DNA from: Streptomyces sp. Ru62
GTDB taxonomy: Bacteria; Actinomycetota; Actinomycetes; Streptomycetales; Streptomycetaceae
Direction: 5' to 3'
Assembly (NCBI RefSeq): GCF_002920615.1
Contig: NZ_PQSU01000006.1
Span: 222,649 to 286,648, forward strand
Length of the DNA: 64,000 bases
Under the pieces are notes generated by a model. The model was given only the letters and a program-made list of their open reading frames with translations. It was not told the DNA's origin and did no database searches. The translations under genes and the position numbers were made by a program. Below are positions 42,039 through 49,077 of this stretch, piece by piece. Position 1 is the stretch's first letter. Each line of letters opens with the position of its first letter.

Positions 42039-42494
42039 TCAGTCCGACTCCGGCTCCCTGGTGCCGGTGTGGAAGACGGCGGTGACGGCCTTGCCTTCGA
42101 GCGCCGGACGGGCGTGCCAGGAGTCGGCGAGAGCGGCGACGAGGTGCAGGCCCCGGCCGGACTCGGCCAGCGGGTCCGCCTCGGCCGCGCGCGGCCAGCT
42201 CGCCGTCCCGCCCTTGTCGAAGACCGTCAGCGAGGTGACGTCCCGGTCGTGGTGGAGCATCAGGCCGCGGACGCCGGCCGTGTGGGACACCGCGTTCGCC
42301 ACCAGCTCGGTGACGACGAGGAGCGCGTCCGGCAACCTCGCTCCGAGCAACTCCGCGCAGGTGTTCCGCACCGCTTCCCTGGCCCGCTGCTCCGCCCGGC
42401 CGGAACCGGCGAGGCTGATCACCCGGCAGGCGCCCGCCGAGGGCCGCACCTCCACCCGCACACCTTCTCGCTCAGGGCTGAGTGTTCTGTTCAC
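42039..42494 (-). CDS. RsbW-like ATP-binding protein (anti-sigma factor-type HATPase)
   Basis: A 151-residue GHKL ATPase domain with no other module. The N-box is DALLVVTELVANAVSHTAG and the G1 region ADPLAESGRGLHLVAALAD. Streptomyces has dozens of these single-domain proteins; some are anti-sigma factors controlled by anti-anti-sigma partners, others are linked to conservon systems. It stands between two unrelated genes with no STAS partner nearby. The segment upstream of its start holds a group of palindromes. Confidence 0.87.
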   Translation of the reverse strand: MNRTLSPEREGVRVEVRPSAGACRVISLAGSGRAEQRAREAVRNTCAELLGARLPDALLVVTELVANAVSHTAGVRGLMLHHDRDVTSLTVFDKGGTASWPRAAEADPLAESGRGLHLVAALADSWHARPALEGKAVTAVFHTGTREPESD

Positions 42495-42530
42495 GATCGT
42501 GTCCTCCCACGCCGAAGCCGCTGTTCAGAC

Positions 42531-42570
42531 CAACCGATCGGTTGAGTTGGATATTCCAACTAACTAGTCG
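42531..42570. promoter_or_regulatory. Cluster of palindromes between RsbW-like and MBL genes
   Basis: CAACCGATCGGTTG (42531-42544) is a perfect 14-bp palindrome. Directly after it AGTTGGA (42545-42551) and TCCAACT (42555-42561) flank TAT, and the surrounding CGATCGG...CTAGTCG extends the symmetry imperfectly to about 42570. Accurate palindromes of this kind are typical TetR-family operators. They lie 37 bases upstream of the RsbW-like start; no regulator gene is adjacent. Confidence 0.55.
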
Positions 42571-42918
42571 GCCGCCTGAGTTGACCGCCGGGCGCGACGA
42601 GCGCCGTCTGCGCGCGACGGATTCCGGCTCCCCCTGGTTCGACAGGCGGGACCGTCGCGTGCGTTGAGGCAGAAGGGCTGCCCCAACGGCTCGTTCGTGT
42701 CCCTCCGCAGCCGCTTGCGACCCTGGCGGCAGCAGGATGAGGGCGGCGGGTTGTGGATGACCTCGCAAGGAGGGGAACGCGGTAGCGCCCGTTCCCCTCC
42801 ACCCGCGACACGGGGCCGTACGGCCGACTCGAAGCAGGCAACCCGCATACGCTCAGCGCCCCGACCGGGCGTCGTCCCGGTGGCGTTCACACGTTCTCAT
42901 CAGGTGAGAGGAACCACG
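42571..42918. other. Intergenic region upstream of MBL gene
   Basis: About 350 bases between the palindrome cluster and the start of the MBL hydrolase gene. No gene is recognisable on either strand. The MBL promoter must be here or overlap the palindromes. GAGAGG at 42906 is the ribosome site of the MBL gene. Confidence 0.4.
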
Positions 42919-43770
42919 ATGACGTCCTTGGCCCATGCCGTACACGTCAGTCCGATGCAGCCGTTGGCGCCGGCCGCCCTGCCTCCCCGGCCGGACGGCG
43001 GCCCGCTGGTGTGGTCTCCGCTGACCACCGCTCTCATCTACGGTCCCCGCGAGGCCGTCCTGGTGGACCCGGGGTTGACCACGGAGCAGGGGGTCGCCGT
43101 CGCGGAGTGGGCCGCCGGTTTCGATCGTACGATCACCGGCGTCTACGTCACCCACGCGCACGGCGACCACTGGTACGCGACGGCGGCCGTGCGTGAGCGG
43201 TTCCCGGACCTGAAGGTGTGGGCCACGCCCGAGACGATCGCGGAGATGGAGCGGACCACCCCCGGCGGCCGGCCGAACCCCTTCTGGGGAGCGGCGTTCC
43301 CCGGCCTGATCGGCGACACCCCGGTCATCGCCGAGGCCGTCCCGGAAGGCGGCCTCCAGGTCGACGGGCAGCCGCTCGTCCCCCATGCCGCCGGGCACAC
43401 CGACACCGATCACACCACGTTCCTGCACGTGCCGTCCTTGGACCTGGTCGTCAGTGGCGACGTCATCTACAACCAGGTGCACCAGTACCTCTCCGAGGCC
43501 GGCACCCACGGCATCGACAGCTGGCTCGACGCGATCGACGCCGTGGCCGCCGTCAACCCGACCACCGTCGTGGCCGGGCACAAGAACCCCGAGCGTGACG
43601 ATCCGGCGTCCATCATCGACGACACGCGCGACTACCTGCGTGCGGCCGCGGAGGTCTTCGCCGGTGCCACCAGCCGGGCGGAGTACTTCGAGGCGATGAC
43701 ACAGAGGTTCCCGGCATGGCTGAACCCGGGCATCGCGTGGCTGACCGCGGTGGGGCGCTGGGCCGAGTGA
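42919..43770 (+). CDS. MBL-fold metallo-hydrolase
   Basis: A 283-residue metallo-beta-lactamase-fold hydrolase. The zinc motif is VTHAHGDHWY (His79, His81, Asp83, His84), followed by further ligands in AAGHTDTDHTTFLH, LVVSGDVIYNQVHQYL and VVAGHKNPER. The C-terminal helix region EYFEAMTQRFPAWLNPG is typical of a group often acting on lactones or esters of small molecules. There is no signal peptide. ATG follows GAGAGG. Its neighbours, an RsbW-like ATPase and an FAD monooxygenase, do not reveal its substrate. Confidence 0.88.
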   Translation: MTSLAHAVHVSPMQPLAPAALPPRPDGGPLVWSPLTTALIYGPREAVLVDPGLTTEQGVAVAEWAAGFDRTITGVYVTHAHGDHWYATAAVRERFPDLKVWATPETIAEMERTTPGGRPNPFWGAAFPGLIGDTPVIAEAVPEGGLQVDGQPLVPHAAGHTDTDHTTFLHVPSLDLVVSGDVIYNQVHQYLSEAGTHGIDSWLDAIDAVAAVNPTTVVAGHKNPERDDPASIIDDTRDYLRAAAEVFAGATSRAEYFEAMTQRFPAWLNPGIAWLTAVGRWAE

Positions 43771-43944
43771 GCCAGGTGTGAGGCACGCGACGGGGTCGTG
43801 CCGCCGGTGCCGATCAGTACCGGGTGCGGCCCCTCACCCCGCCCACCGCAGGGTGCCGTCCGGTCCGGCCGGGGTCACCGGGCCGCCCCGGCGGGGCGGG
43901 TCGACGGCCTGGCAAGGAGTGTTGCCGGCCTGCCGGACCGGTGC
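43771..43944. other. Short region with no recognised gene
   Basis: Between the MBL stop and the end of a minus-strand fragment; no terminator hairpin or gene was recognised. Confidence 0.35.
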
Positions 43945-44133
43945 TCACTCCAAGCGGTGGTCGGACAGGTCGACGGAGACGATCAGCGGCTCCGGCGCCG
44001 GGGTGTTGTCCGGCTGACGCGGGTGGATCCGCAGCCTGGACGGCAGCGTGATTCCCTGGACCTGCACCGGATCGATGAGGTAGCGGGCCGCGGGGTTGCT
44101 GCGCAGGAGGCCTGCGCCCTCGCCAGGTATGTC
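43945..44133 (-). pseudogene. C-terminal fragment of an unidentified protein
   Basis: The minus-strand frame ending at 43945 reads GLLRSNPAARYLIDPVQVQG, ITLPSRLRIHPRQPDNTPAP, then EPLIVSVDLSDHRLE. Nearly every third base is G or C, as in real genes here. Upstream the frame runs without a start codon into the palindromic promoter region of the FAD monooxygenase, so the 5' part is gone. I cannot identify the family. It may be the end of a gene that was cut when the monooxygenase unit arrived. Confidence 0.45.
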
Positions 44134-44163
44134 ACAGCGATGCGTGCGGGCGACCCGGCTCCT

Positions 44164-44185
44164 GTAATGACCAACTGGTCATTAC
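44164..44185. promoter_or_regulatory. TetR-like operator 1 upstream of FAD monooxygenase
   Basis: GTAATGACC and GGTCATTAC are perfect 9-bp arms around AACT. The core TAATGACCNACTGGTCATTA is shared with operator 2, whose centre lies 42 bases further on, four helical turns. Confidence 0.72.
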
Positions 44186-44201
44186 TGCGCGAGAGTCGTA
44201 C

Positions 44202-44231
44202 GCTCTTAATGACCGACTGGTCATTAAGAGC
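44202..44231. promoter_or_regulatory. TetR-like operator 2 upstream of FAD monooxygenase
   Basis: The left arm (44202-44214) and right arm (44219-44231) pair perfectly over 13 bp around GACT. It lies 36 bases before the monooxygenase ATG, probably overlapping the core promoter, so binding would repress. No TetR gene is adjacent. Confidence 0.75.
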
Positions 44232-44266
44232 AGACGGCGTATCCACTCGTCAGGAGTTGAGACGGC

Positions 44267-45763
44267 ATGTCCGAAGACAGGGAGCCCACGCGTCACCAGG
44301 TGGTCATCGTCGGCGGTGGCCCCGTCGGCCTGTGGACCGCTCATGAACTGGCCCTCGCGGGCGTACACCCCCTCGTCCTGGAGCAGGGGGAGCACCGCAG
44401 CCCGCACTCCAAGGCCCTGGGCGTGCATCCCCGCACGATCGAGGTACTGGCCATGCGCGGCCGTCACGAGGAGATCCTGGCAGCCGGCCGGCCCATGCCG
44501 AACTGGCACTTCGGCATGCTGGACAACCGGCTGGACTTCAGCGCGCTGCCCACGCCCTTCCCCTTCATGCTGGCCTTCCCGCAGTCGGCCACCGAGGAAC
44601 TGCTGGAGCGGTACGCGGTCGAGTCGGGCGCGGTGGTCCGGCGGGGTCACGAGGTGGTCTCCCTGACCCAGGACGACGCGGCCGTCACCCTCCGGGTGCG
44701 GGGCCCCGGGGGCACCTACGAGGTGACCGCCGAGTACGTCGTCGGCGCCGACGGCACCCGCAGCACCGTGCGCCGGCAAGCGGGCGTCGACTTCCCCGGG
44801 ACCGGGACGTCCGCGTACGGGTACCTCGGCGAGGTCGTGCTGGACAGTCCGCCACCGGCCGGGTTCCAGGCCCTGAACGAGGCCGGTCGCCTCCTGGTCG
44901 TGCCGCTGCCGCGCGGCAGGTACCGCGTCACCGGGTACGACCCGCTCAACCAGCACCGCGATCCGCTCACGCTGGACGAACTCCGGGACGCCGCACGGCG
45001 CATCGCCGGCACCGACTTCGGCATGCGCGACCCGTCCTGGCTGACCCGGTTCGGCAACGCGACGCGCCTGGCCGCGTCCTACCGTGCCGGCCGGGTGCTG
45101 CTGGCCGGGGACGCCGCGCACAGCCACTTCCCCGCGGGCGGGGTCGGTCTCAACGTCGGGCTCCAGGACGCCATGAACCTCGGCTGGAAACTGGCCGCCG
45201 TCGCACAGGGCAGGGCCGGCTCGGAGCTGCTCGACACCTACCACTCGGAACGGCACGCGGTGGGCGAGGAGCTCGCGGAGCACACGCTGGCGCAGAGCGC
45301 GCTGATCACGGGCCTCACTGCGGACGTCACCGCGCTGCGGTCCCTGCTGAGCGACGCGATCGCCGACGAGCCGCACTTCTCCAGGATGCTGGCCGGCAAG
45401 CTCTCGGGACTCGACACGGCCTACCCGCCGGCCGACGCGGACGCCCATCCCCTCACCGGGGTCCGGGCCTACGACCCCGAGGGCCAGGGCATCCTCCCGC
45501 TGCTGCACGACGGCCGTCCGGTGCTGCTGGCCATGGGTGACGCCCCGGTCCCCGCGGAGGTGGCCGAACAGGCGGCGGCGGTCGGCGTCGCAGTCCACCG
45601 CAGCCGGCTCTCCACCACCGGCGGGGACGACTGGGCCGGCGTGACCGCGGCACTGCTGCGGCCCGACGGACACGTGTGGTGGGCGACCGAACAGCCCGCC
45701 GACACGGCCGGCTTCGCCAGTGAGACGGTCAAGGCCCTGGACACCCTGCCCGCGCGGTTTTGA
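44267..45763 (+). CDS. FAD-dependent aromatic monooxygenase, class A flavoprotein
   Basis: A 498-residue group A flavin hydroxylase. GGGPVG (residues 16-21) is the FAD Rossmann loop, ADGTRSTVR at about 161 is the DG motif, and GDAAHSHFPAGGVGLNVG (281-298) is the GD motif that binds FAD ribityl and NADPH. The C-terminal thioredoxin-like domain (residues 400-498) is as in rifampicin monooxygenase, PgaE and MtmOIV-type enzymes. It hydroxylates or cleaves polyaromatic compounds, possibly inactivating an antibiotic. Two strong TetR-like palindromes stand in its promoter, so it should be inducible. ATG at 44267 follows a distant AGGAG. Confidence 0.9.
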   Translation: MSEDREPTRHQVVIVGGGPVGLWTAHELALAGVHPLVLEQGEHRSPHSKALGVHPRTIEVLAMRGRHEEILAAGRPMPNWHFGMLDNRLDFSALPTPFPFMLAFPQSATEELLERYAVESGAVVRRGHEVVSLTQDDAAVTLRVRGPGGTYEVTAEYVVGADGTRSTVRRQAGVDFPGTGTSAYGYLGEVVLDSPPPAGFQALNEAGRLLVVPLPRGRYRVTGYDPLNQHRDPLTLDELRDAARRIAGTDFGMRDPSWLTRFGNATRLAASYRAGRVLLAGDAAHSHFPAGGVGLNVGLQDAMNLGWKLAAVAQGRAGSELLDTYHSERHAVGEELAEHTLAQSALITGLTADVTALRSLLSDAIADEPHFSRMLAGKLSGLDTAYPPADADAHPLTGVRAYDPEGQGILPLLHDGRPVLLAMGDAPVPAEVAEQAAAVGVAVHRSRLSTTGGDDWAGVTAALLRPDGHVWWATEQPADTAGFASETVKALDTLPARF

Positions 45764-46013
45764 GCGCGTGGGCGTGCCGCCGGCCGACCCGGGAGCGGGC
45801 GAATCCGGCCTCGGCACCGGTGAGCTCGCCTGTCGAGGTGTCGCGCGCTGGAGCCGAGACGATCGGGTGGGCAGGTCGAGATCTCCTCGGGTCCGCGGGG
45901 TGTGGCCCTCCCCGGCATGGCCCGGGTGGCCGCGGTTCCCGCGTGTGAGCCTCGGGCGCTCGTCCGTGCCGAGTCCACCCACGCGGGACCGGTCCGGCGA
46001 TAGCGTGATCCTC

Positions 46014-46814
46014 ATGACGGCTGAAGACGAGGCGCTGGTCGGCGGGATGATGAACGCGGGGGCGGTCTTCCGCCGGGGGGAGCTGGTGGAACGCCCGGCA
46101 CCGCGCAACGCACGCGCCCTGCACGCCCATCTCCTCGCGCTGAGGGGCCACGGCTTCGACGCGGCGCCGGCCCCAGTCGGTCTCACCGCGGACGGCCGCG
46201 AGCAGCTGACCTTCATCCCCGGCGACGTGCCTCTGCCGCCGTTCCCGGACTGGGCGATGACGAAGAGCGCCCTCGAATCGGTGGGGCGCCTGCTGCGGCG
46301 CCTGCATGAGACCAGCGCGGCCGTCGCGGTCGACACCCGTGCCGAGTGGTCCCGGGAGCTGGCCGACCCGGAGGGGGGAACGATGCTGTGCCACAACGAC
46401 GTGTGCCCGGACAACGTCGTCTTCCGCGAGGGCCGTGCCGCTGCCCTGATCGATTTCGACCTGGCGGCCCCTGGCCGTCCCCTGTGGGACATCGCCATGA
46501 CCGCCCGCTACTGGGTGCCCATGCTCGATCCCGCATCCGCGGCCGCCCTCCATCCCTCCGGGCTGGACGCGCCCGCACGGCTGCGGATCCTTGCCGACGG
46601 CTACGGCCTCTCGGCGGGCGACCGCGCCGAGCTGCCCGGCGTCATCGAGCAGGCCACGGAGGTCTGCCGGGCCTTCGTCGCCCGCCGCGTGGCCGACGGC
46701 GACCCCGGCTATCTCCGGGCGTTGGCCGAGCGCGGCGGATGGGAACGCTGGGACCGGGTGCAGACATGGCTGGTGGACCACCGCGAGACGTTCACGGCCG
46801 CCCTGTTGAGCTGA
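46014..46814 (+). CDS. Phosphotransferase, aminoglycoside-phosphotransferase (APH) family
   Basis: A 266-residue kinase-like fold protein. The catalytic loop is LCHNDVCPDNVVFREG (H-x-D-x(4)-N) and the metal-binding Asp is in ALIDFDLAAPG. The N-lobe lacks a clear P-loop but has FIPGDVPLPPFPDWAM as the hinge. APH-family proteins phosphorylate antibiotics or small metabolites; this substrate is unknown. A TAGCGT sequence at 46001-46006 stands just upstream of the ATG at 46014, which suggests a leaderless transcript. It is 250 bases after the FAD monooxygenase. Confidence 0.86.
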   Translation: MTAEDEALVGGMMNAGAVFRRGELVERPAPRNARALHAHLLALRGHGFDAAPAPVGLTADGREQLTFIPGDVPLPPFPDWAMTKSALESVGRLLRRLHETSAAVAVDTRAEWSRELADPEGGTMLCHNDVCPDNVVFREGRAAALIDFDLAAPGRPLWDIAMTARYWVPMLDPASAAALHPSGLDAPARLRILADGYGLSAGDRAELPGVIEQATEVCRAFVARRVADGDPGYLRALAERGGWERWDRVQTWLVDHRETFTAALLS

Positions 46815-46967
46815 CCGGACCGGACGTCCGAGGACGCACTCGCGGGGTCGTTCTCGGAGCCGCGTTCATCGTCGGTTCCGGGAATGCATCGCGGGGTGGT
46901 GGTGTTGAGAGAACCGTCTGACATGTTCGAGTCAACAGGCTCGGGCGGTCGGCGGAAGGAGTCCCTC

Positions 46968-47132
46968 ATGGCACGCAGCACCACACGCCCGGTCGTCAAG
47001 CTGAGGTCGACGGCCGGAACCGGAGTCACCTACGTGACCCGCAAGAACCGTCTGAACGACCCCGACCGGCTGGTCCTGCGCAAGTACGACCCGGTGGCCG
47101 GCGCGCACGTCCTGTTCCGCGAGGAGCGCTGA
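46968..47132 (+). CDS. rpmG: 50S ribosomal protein L33, cysteine-free type
   Basis: A 54-residue basic protein. [20 protein letters not shown] and [20 protein letters not shown] leave no doubt that this is L33. The two CxxC motifs of the zinc-binding form are absent and there is no cysteine, so this is the zinc-independent paralogue, which in Streptomyces is typically made under zinc limitation. I see no good match to a Zur box upstream. ATG follows AAGGAG. L31 type B follows after a tandem repeat that begins inside this gene's stop region. Confidence 0.93.
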   Translation: MARSTTRPVVKLRSTAGTGVTYVTRKNRLNDPDRLVLRKYDPVAGAHVLFREER

Positions 47133-47199
47133 CCCCCGCGGGGAGCGCTGACTCCCGCGGTGAGCGCTGACCCCCGCGAGGAGCGCTGCCCCCCGCGCA
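47124..47199 (+). repeat. Four tandem 19-bp repeats at the rpmG stop codon
   Basis: Four copies of a 19-bp unit begin GAGCGCTG at 47124, 47143, 47162 and 47181. Copy 1 includes the last codons and TGA of rpmG (GAGCGCTGA), so the repeat arose by duplicating the gene's end. Copies differ at one to four positions, which points to slippage followed by drift. It lies 48 bases before the L31 start. Confidence 0.85.
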
Positions 47200-47246
47200 A
47201 CCCCGGCCCTCCTGAAGAACGCACTTCCCCCGAGGAGGAACACCCC

Positions 47247-47507
47247 ATGAGGAACGGCATCCACCCCGTCTCCCGCCCCGTCGTCTTCCGCGACCGCGCG
47301 GCAGGCTTCCAGCTGCTGACCCGCTCCACCATCGAGTCCCGGCGGACGGTCGAGTGGGAGGACGGCACCACGTACCCGGTCGTCGACGTCGAGATCTCGT
47401 CGGCGAGCCACCCGTTCTACACCGGCACCTCGCGCGTCGTGGACACCGCGGGCCGCGTGGAACGCTTCCAGCGGCGCTACGGCCGTACCACCACCGACCG
47501 CCACTGA
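47247..47507 (+). CDS. rpmE2: 50S ribosomal protein L31 type B, cysteine-free
   Basis: An 86-residue protein. [20 protein letters not shown] and [20 protein letters not shown] followed by ERFQRRYG are L31 type B signatures. The CxxC zinc motif of type A is absent. Together with the L33 paralogue it forms the usual zinc-saving ribosomal pair of actinobacteria. ATG follows GGAGGA. A perfect 13-bp hairpin ends the unit. Confidence 0.93.
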   Translation: MRNGIHPVSRPVVFRDRAAGFQLLTRSTIESRRTVEWEDGTTYPVVDVEISSASHPFYTGTSRVVDTAGRVERFQRRYGRTTTDRH

Positions 47508-47539
47508 GCGCCACCGACCGCCACTGACGCCACGCCTCC

Positions 47540-47573
47540 ACGGCCCGGCACCGCACCCGCGGTGCCGGGCCGT
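47540..47573 (+). terminator. Strong hairpin terminator after rpmE2
   Basis: ACGGCCCGGCACC and GGTGCCGGGCCGT form a perfect 13-bp stem with an eight-base loop, 33 bases after the L31 stop codon and about 180 bases before the next operon. It should isolate the ribosomal-protein unit from the scn-like operon. Confidence 0.78.
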
Positions 47574-47751
47574 TCCCGTGCCCCGCGCGTACGCCTGCCC
47601 GAAGCGCCCACCGCGCCGCACGAAGCCGTCAGTCGTTTGACCGATGCCCCGGGTCGGCCGCCCCAGCAAGCTCCCTCCCAGGTGTTTGTAACGGACACGT
47701 GAACGGGGTCTCGTGCCGGGTCCCCTCGCGTGCGAGCGTCCAAGGAGAGCA

Positions 47752-48087
47752 GTGGCCACCAAACGCGACATGGTCGTGCGCCCCGCGCATGACCTCGGCG
47801 GACTGCCGGCCGGGCCGGTCGTCCAGTCGGACCACGAGATGACCCCCTTCGAGAAGAGCTGCCACGCGCTGCTCAACGTCCTCGCCGAGCACAAGCTCGT
47901 CAACACGGAGGAGAAGCGCCGCGGGGTGGAGGACCTCGGTGCGCAGCTCGTCGGCGAACTCACCTACTACGAGAGGTGGGCCGTCTCGGCGTCCAAGGTG
48001 CTGATCGAGAAGGGCGTCATCACCTCGGAGGAACTGGGCGCCAAGATGAACGAGATCCGGGCGCGGCTGACGGAGGTCGCCGCGTGA
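47752..48087 (+). CDS. Thiocyanate hydrolase/nitrile hydratase beta-type subunit, N-terminal half (scnB-like)
   Basis: A 111-residue protein. MVVRPAHDLGGLPAGPV followed by MTPFEKSCHALLNVLAEHKL and LTYYERWAVSASKVLIEKGV matches the N-terminal helical half of nitrile hydratase beta subunits, as found in thiocyanate hydrolase beta (ScnB). It would build part of the alpha-beta interface and the substrate channel. GTG follows AAGGAG. It overlaps the next gene by four bases (GTGA), so translation is coupled. A free-standing N-terminal half is the layout of the three-subunit thiocyanate hydrolase rather than of the usual two-subunit nitrile hydratase. First gene of a six-gene operon. Confidence 0.8.
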   Translation: MATKRDMVVRPAHDLGGLPAGPVVQSDHEMTPFEKSCHALLNVLAEHKLVNTEEKRRGVEDLGAQLVGELTYYERWAVSASKVLIEKGVITSEELGAKMNEIRARLTEVAA

Positions 48088-48392
48088 GCAGCCGCTTCGT
48101 CAAGGACCAGAAGGTGCGCATCGCCGACCGCGACGCCCCCGGCCACGTACGGACCCCGGTCTACGTCCGCGGCAAGGAGGGCCGGATCGAGCGCGTCCTG
48201 CCCCGCTTCCTCAATCCGGAGCGCGAGGCGTACGGCGTCAACGAGGGCACGGACGTGCGCCTGTACCGGGTGCGCATCGAGCAGTCCGCCCTCTGGCCCG
48301 ACTACGACGGACCGGCGGACGACGTCCTCGAACTGGAGATATACGAGCACTGGCTTGAGCCGGTCGACCACTCCCCCACGCAAGGAGCCTGA
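48084..48392 (+). CDS. Thiocyanate hydrolase/nitrile hydratase beta-type subunit, SH3-like C-terminal half (scnA-like)
   Basis: A 102-residue beta-barrel protein. RFVKDQKVRIADRDAPGHVR, TPVYVRGKEGRIERVL, YRVRIEQSALWPDY and LELEIYEHWLEP are the SH3-like C-terminal half of nitrile hydratase beta, equal to ScnA of thiocyanate hydrolase. The arginine in YRVRI is likely to be one of those that contact the oxidised cysteines of the metal site in the alpha-type subunit. Start GTG overlaps the stop of the preceding gene and the next gene follows after four bases, so the subunits are made in balance. Confidence 0.82.
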   Translation: MSSRFVKDQKVRIADRDAPGHVRTPVYVRGKEGRIERVLPRFLNPEREAYGVNEGTDVRLYRVRIEQSALWPDYDGPADDVLELEIYEHWLEPVDHSPTQGA

Positions 48393-48396
48393 CCTC

Positions 48397-49077
48397 GTGA
48401 CGACCACGCACGACCCCGCGCACGGCATCGTCGACCACGGCGACCACACGCACGGCGGCACGGGTGTCGCGGACCCGCACGCACCCATCGAGAACACCGC
48501 CGGGGAACCGGACTACTTCGACATCCTGCAGCAGGCCATCCGCGAACTGCTGGTGGAGAAGGGCCTGATCTCCGCCGACGAGGTGCGCGCCATGGTGGAG
48601 ACCCTCGACGCGCACCGGCCCGCGCTCGGTTCGGCGCTGGTCGCCCGGGCGTGGACCGACCCGGCCTTCAAGGAGCGCCTCCTCGCCGACGGCACGGCCG
48701 CCATCGAGGAGTTCGGCATCGACAACTACGACGGCACCAAGCTGATCGTGCTGGAGCAGACACCCGACGTGCACAACCTGGTCGTGTGCACACTCTGCTC
48801 GTGCTATCCGCGCCCGGTCCTGGGCCTGCCGCCGGACTGGTACAAGAGCCGCCCGTACCGTGCCCGTGCCGTGCGTGAACCGCGGTCGCTGCTGCGGGAG
48901 TTCGGCACCGAGGTACCGGACGGGGTGACCATCCGCGTCCACGACAGCAACGCGAACATGCGCTACCTGGTGCTGCCGATGCGTCCCGCCGGCACCGAGG
49001 ACATGAGCGAGGAGGAACTCGCCGCCCTCGTCACCCGGGACACCATGATCGGCGTCACCACGCCCCGGCTGCCGTGA
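48397..49077 (+). CDS. Cobalt-type nitrile hydratase alpha/thiocyanate hydrolase gamma subunit (scnC-like)
   Basis: A 226-residue catalytic subunit. The metal site VCTLCSC (Cys131, Cys134, Ser135, Cys136) followed by YPRPVLGLPPDWYKSRPYRA binds a non-corrin metal through three cysteines and two backbone amides; two cysteines are oxidised to sulfinic and sulfenic acid. Thr at position 132 is the cobalt-type signature (iron-type has Ser). The N-terminus is histidine-rich (five His within residues 5-19), which is unusual and might hold cobalt for loading. Substrate is a nitrile, thiocyanate or similar. GTG follows AAGGAG. Order scnB-scnA-scnC and the split beta subunit favour a thiocyanate-hydrolase-like enzyme. 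Confidence 0.88.
   Translation: MTTTHDPAHGIVDHGDHTHGGTGVADPHAPIENTAGEPDYFDILQQAIRELLVEKGLISADEVRAMVETLDAHRPALGSALVARAWTDPAFKERLLADGTAAIEEFGIDNYDGTKLIVLEQTPDVHNLVVCTLCSCYPRPVLGLPPDWYKSRPYRARAVREPRSLLREFGTEVPDGVTIRVHDSNANMRYLVLPMRPAGTEDMSEEELAALVTRDTMIGVTTPRLP

Noticed and set aside
44132..46498. Minus-strand open frame of nearly 790 codons antisense to the FAD monooxygenase and phosphotransferase.
   Set aside because: Antisense shadow of two motif-supported genes; no family pattern in its translation.
46815..46967. Possible Zur site upstream of the cysteine-free rpmG.
   Set aside because: No TGAAAATGATTTTCA-like palindrome could be found, so zinc control is only inferred from the gene type.
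47752..49077. Calling the enzyme a plain nitrile hydratase.
   Set aside because: The beta subunit is split into two genes in the scnB-scnA order and no amidase is present, so a thiocyanate-hydrolase-like enzyme is at least as likely; the substrate is left open.
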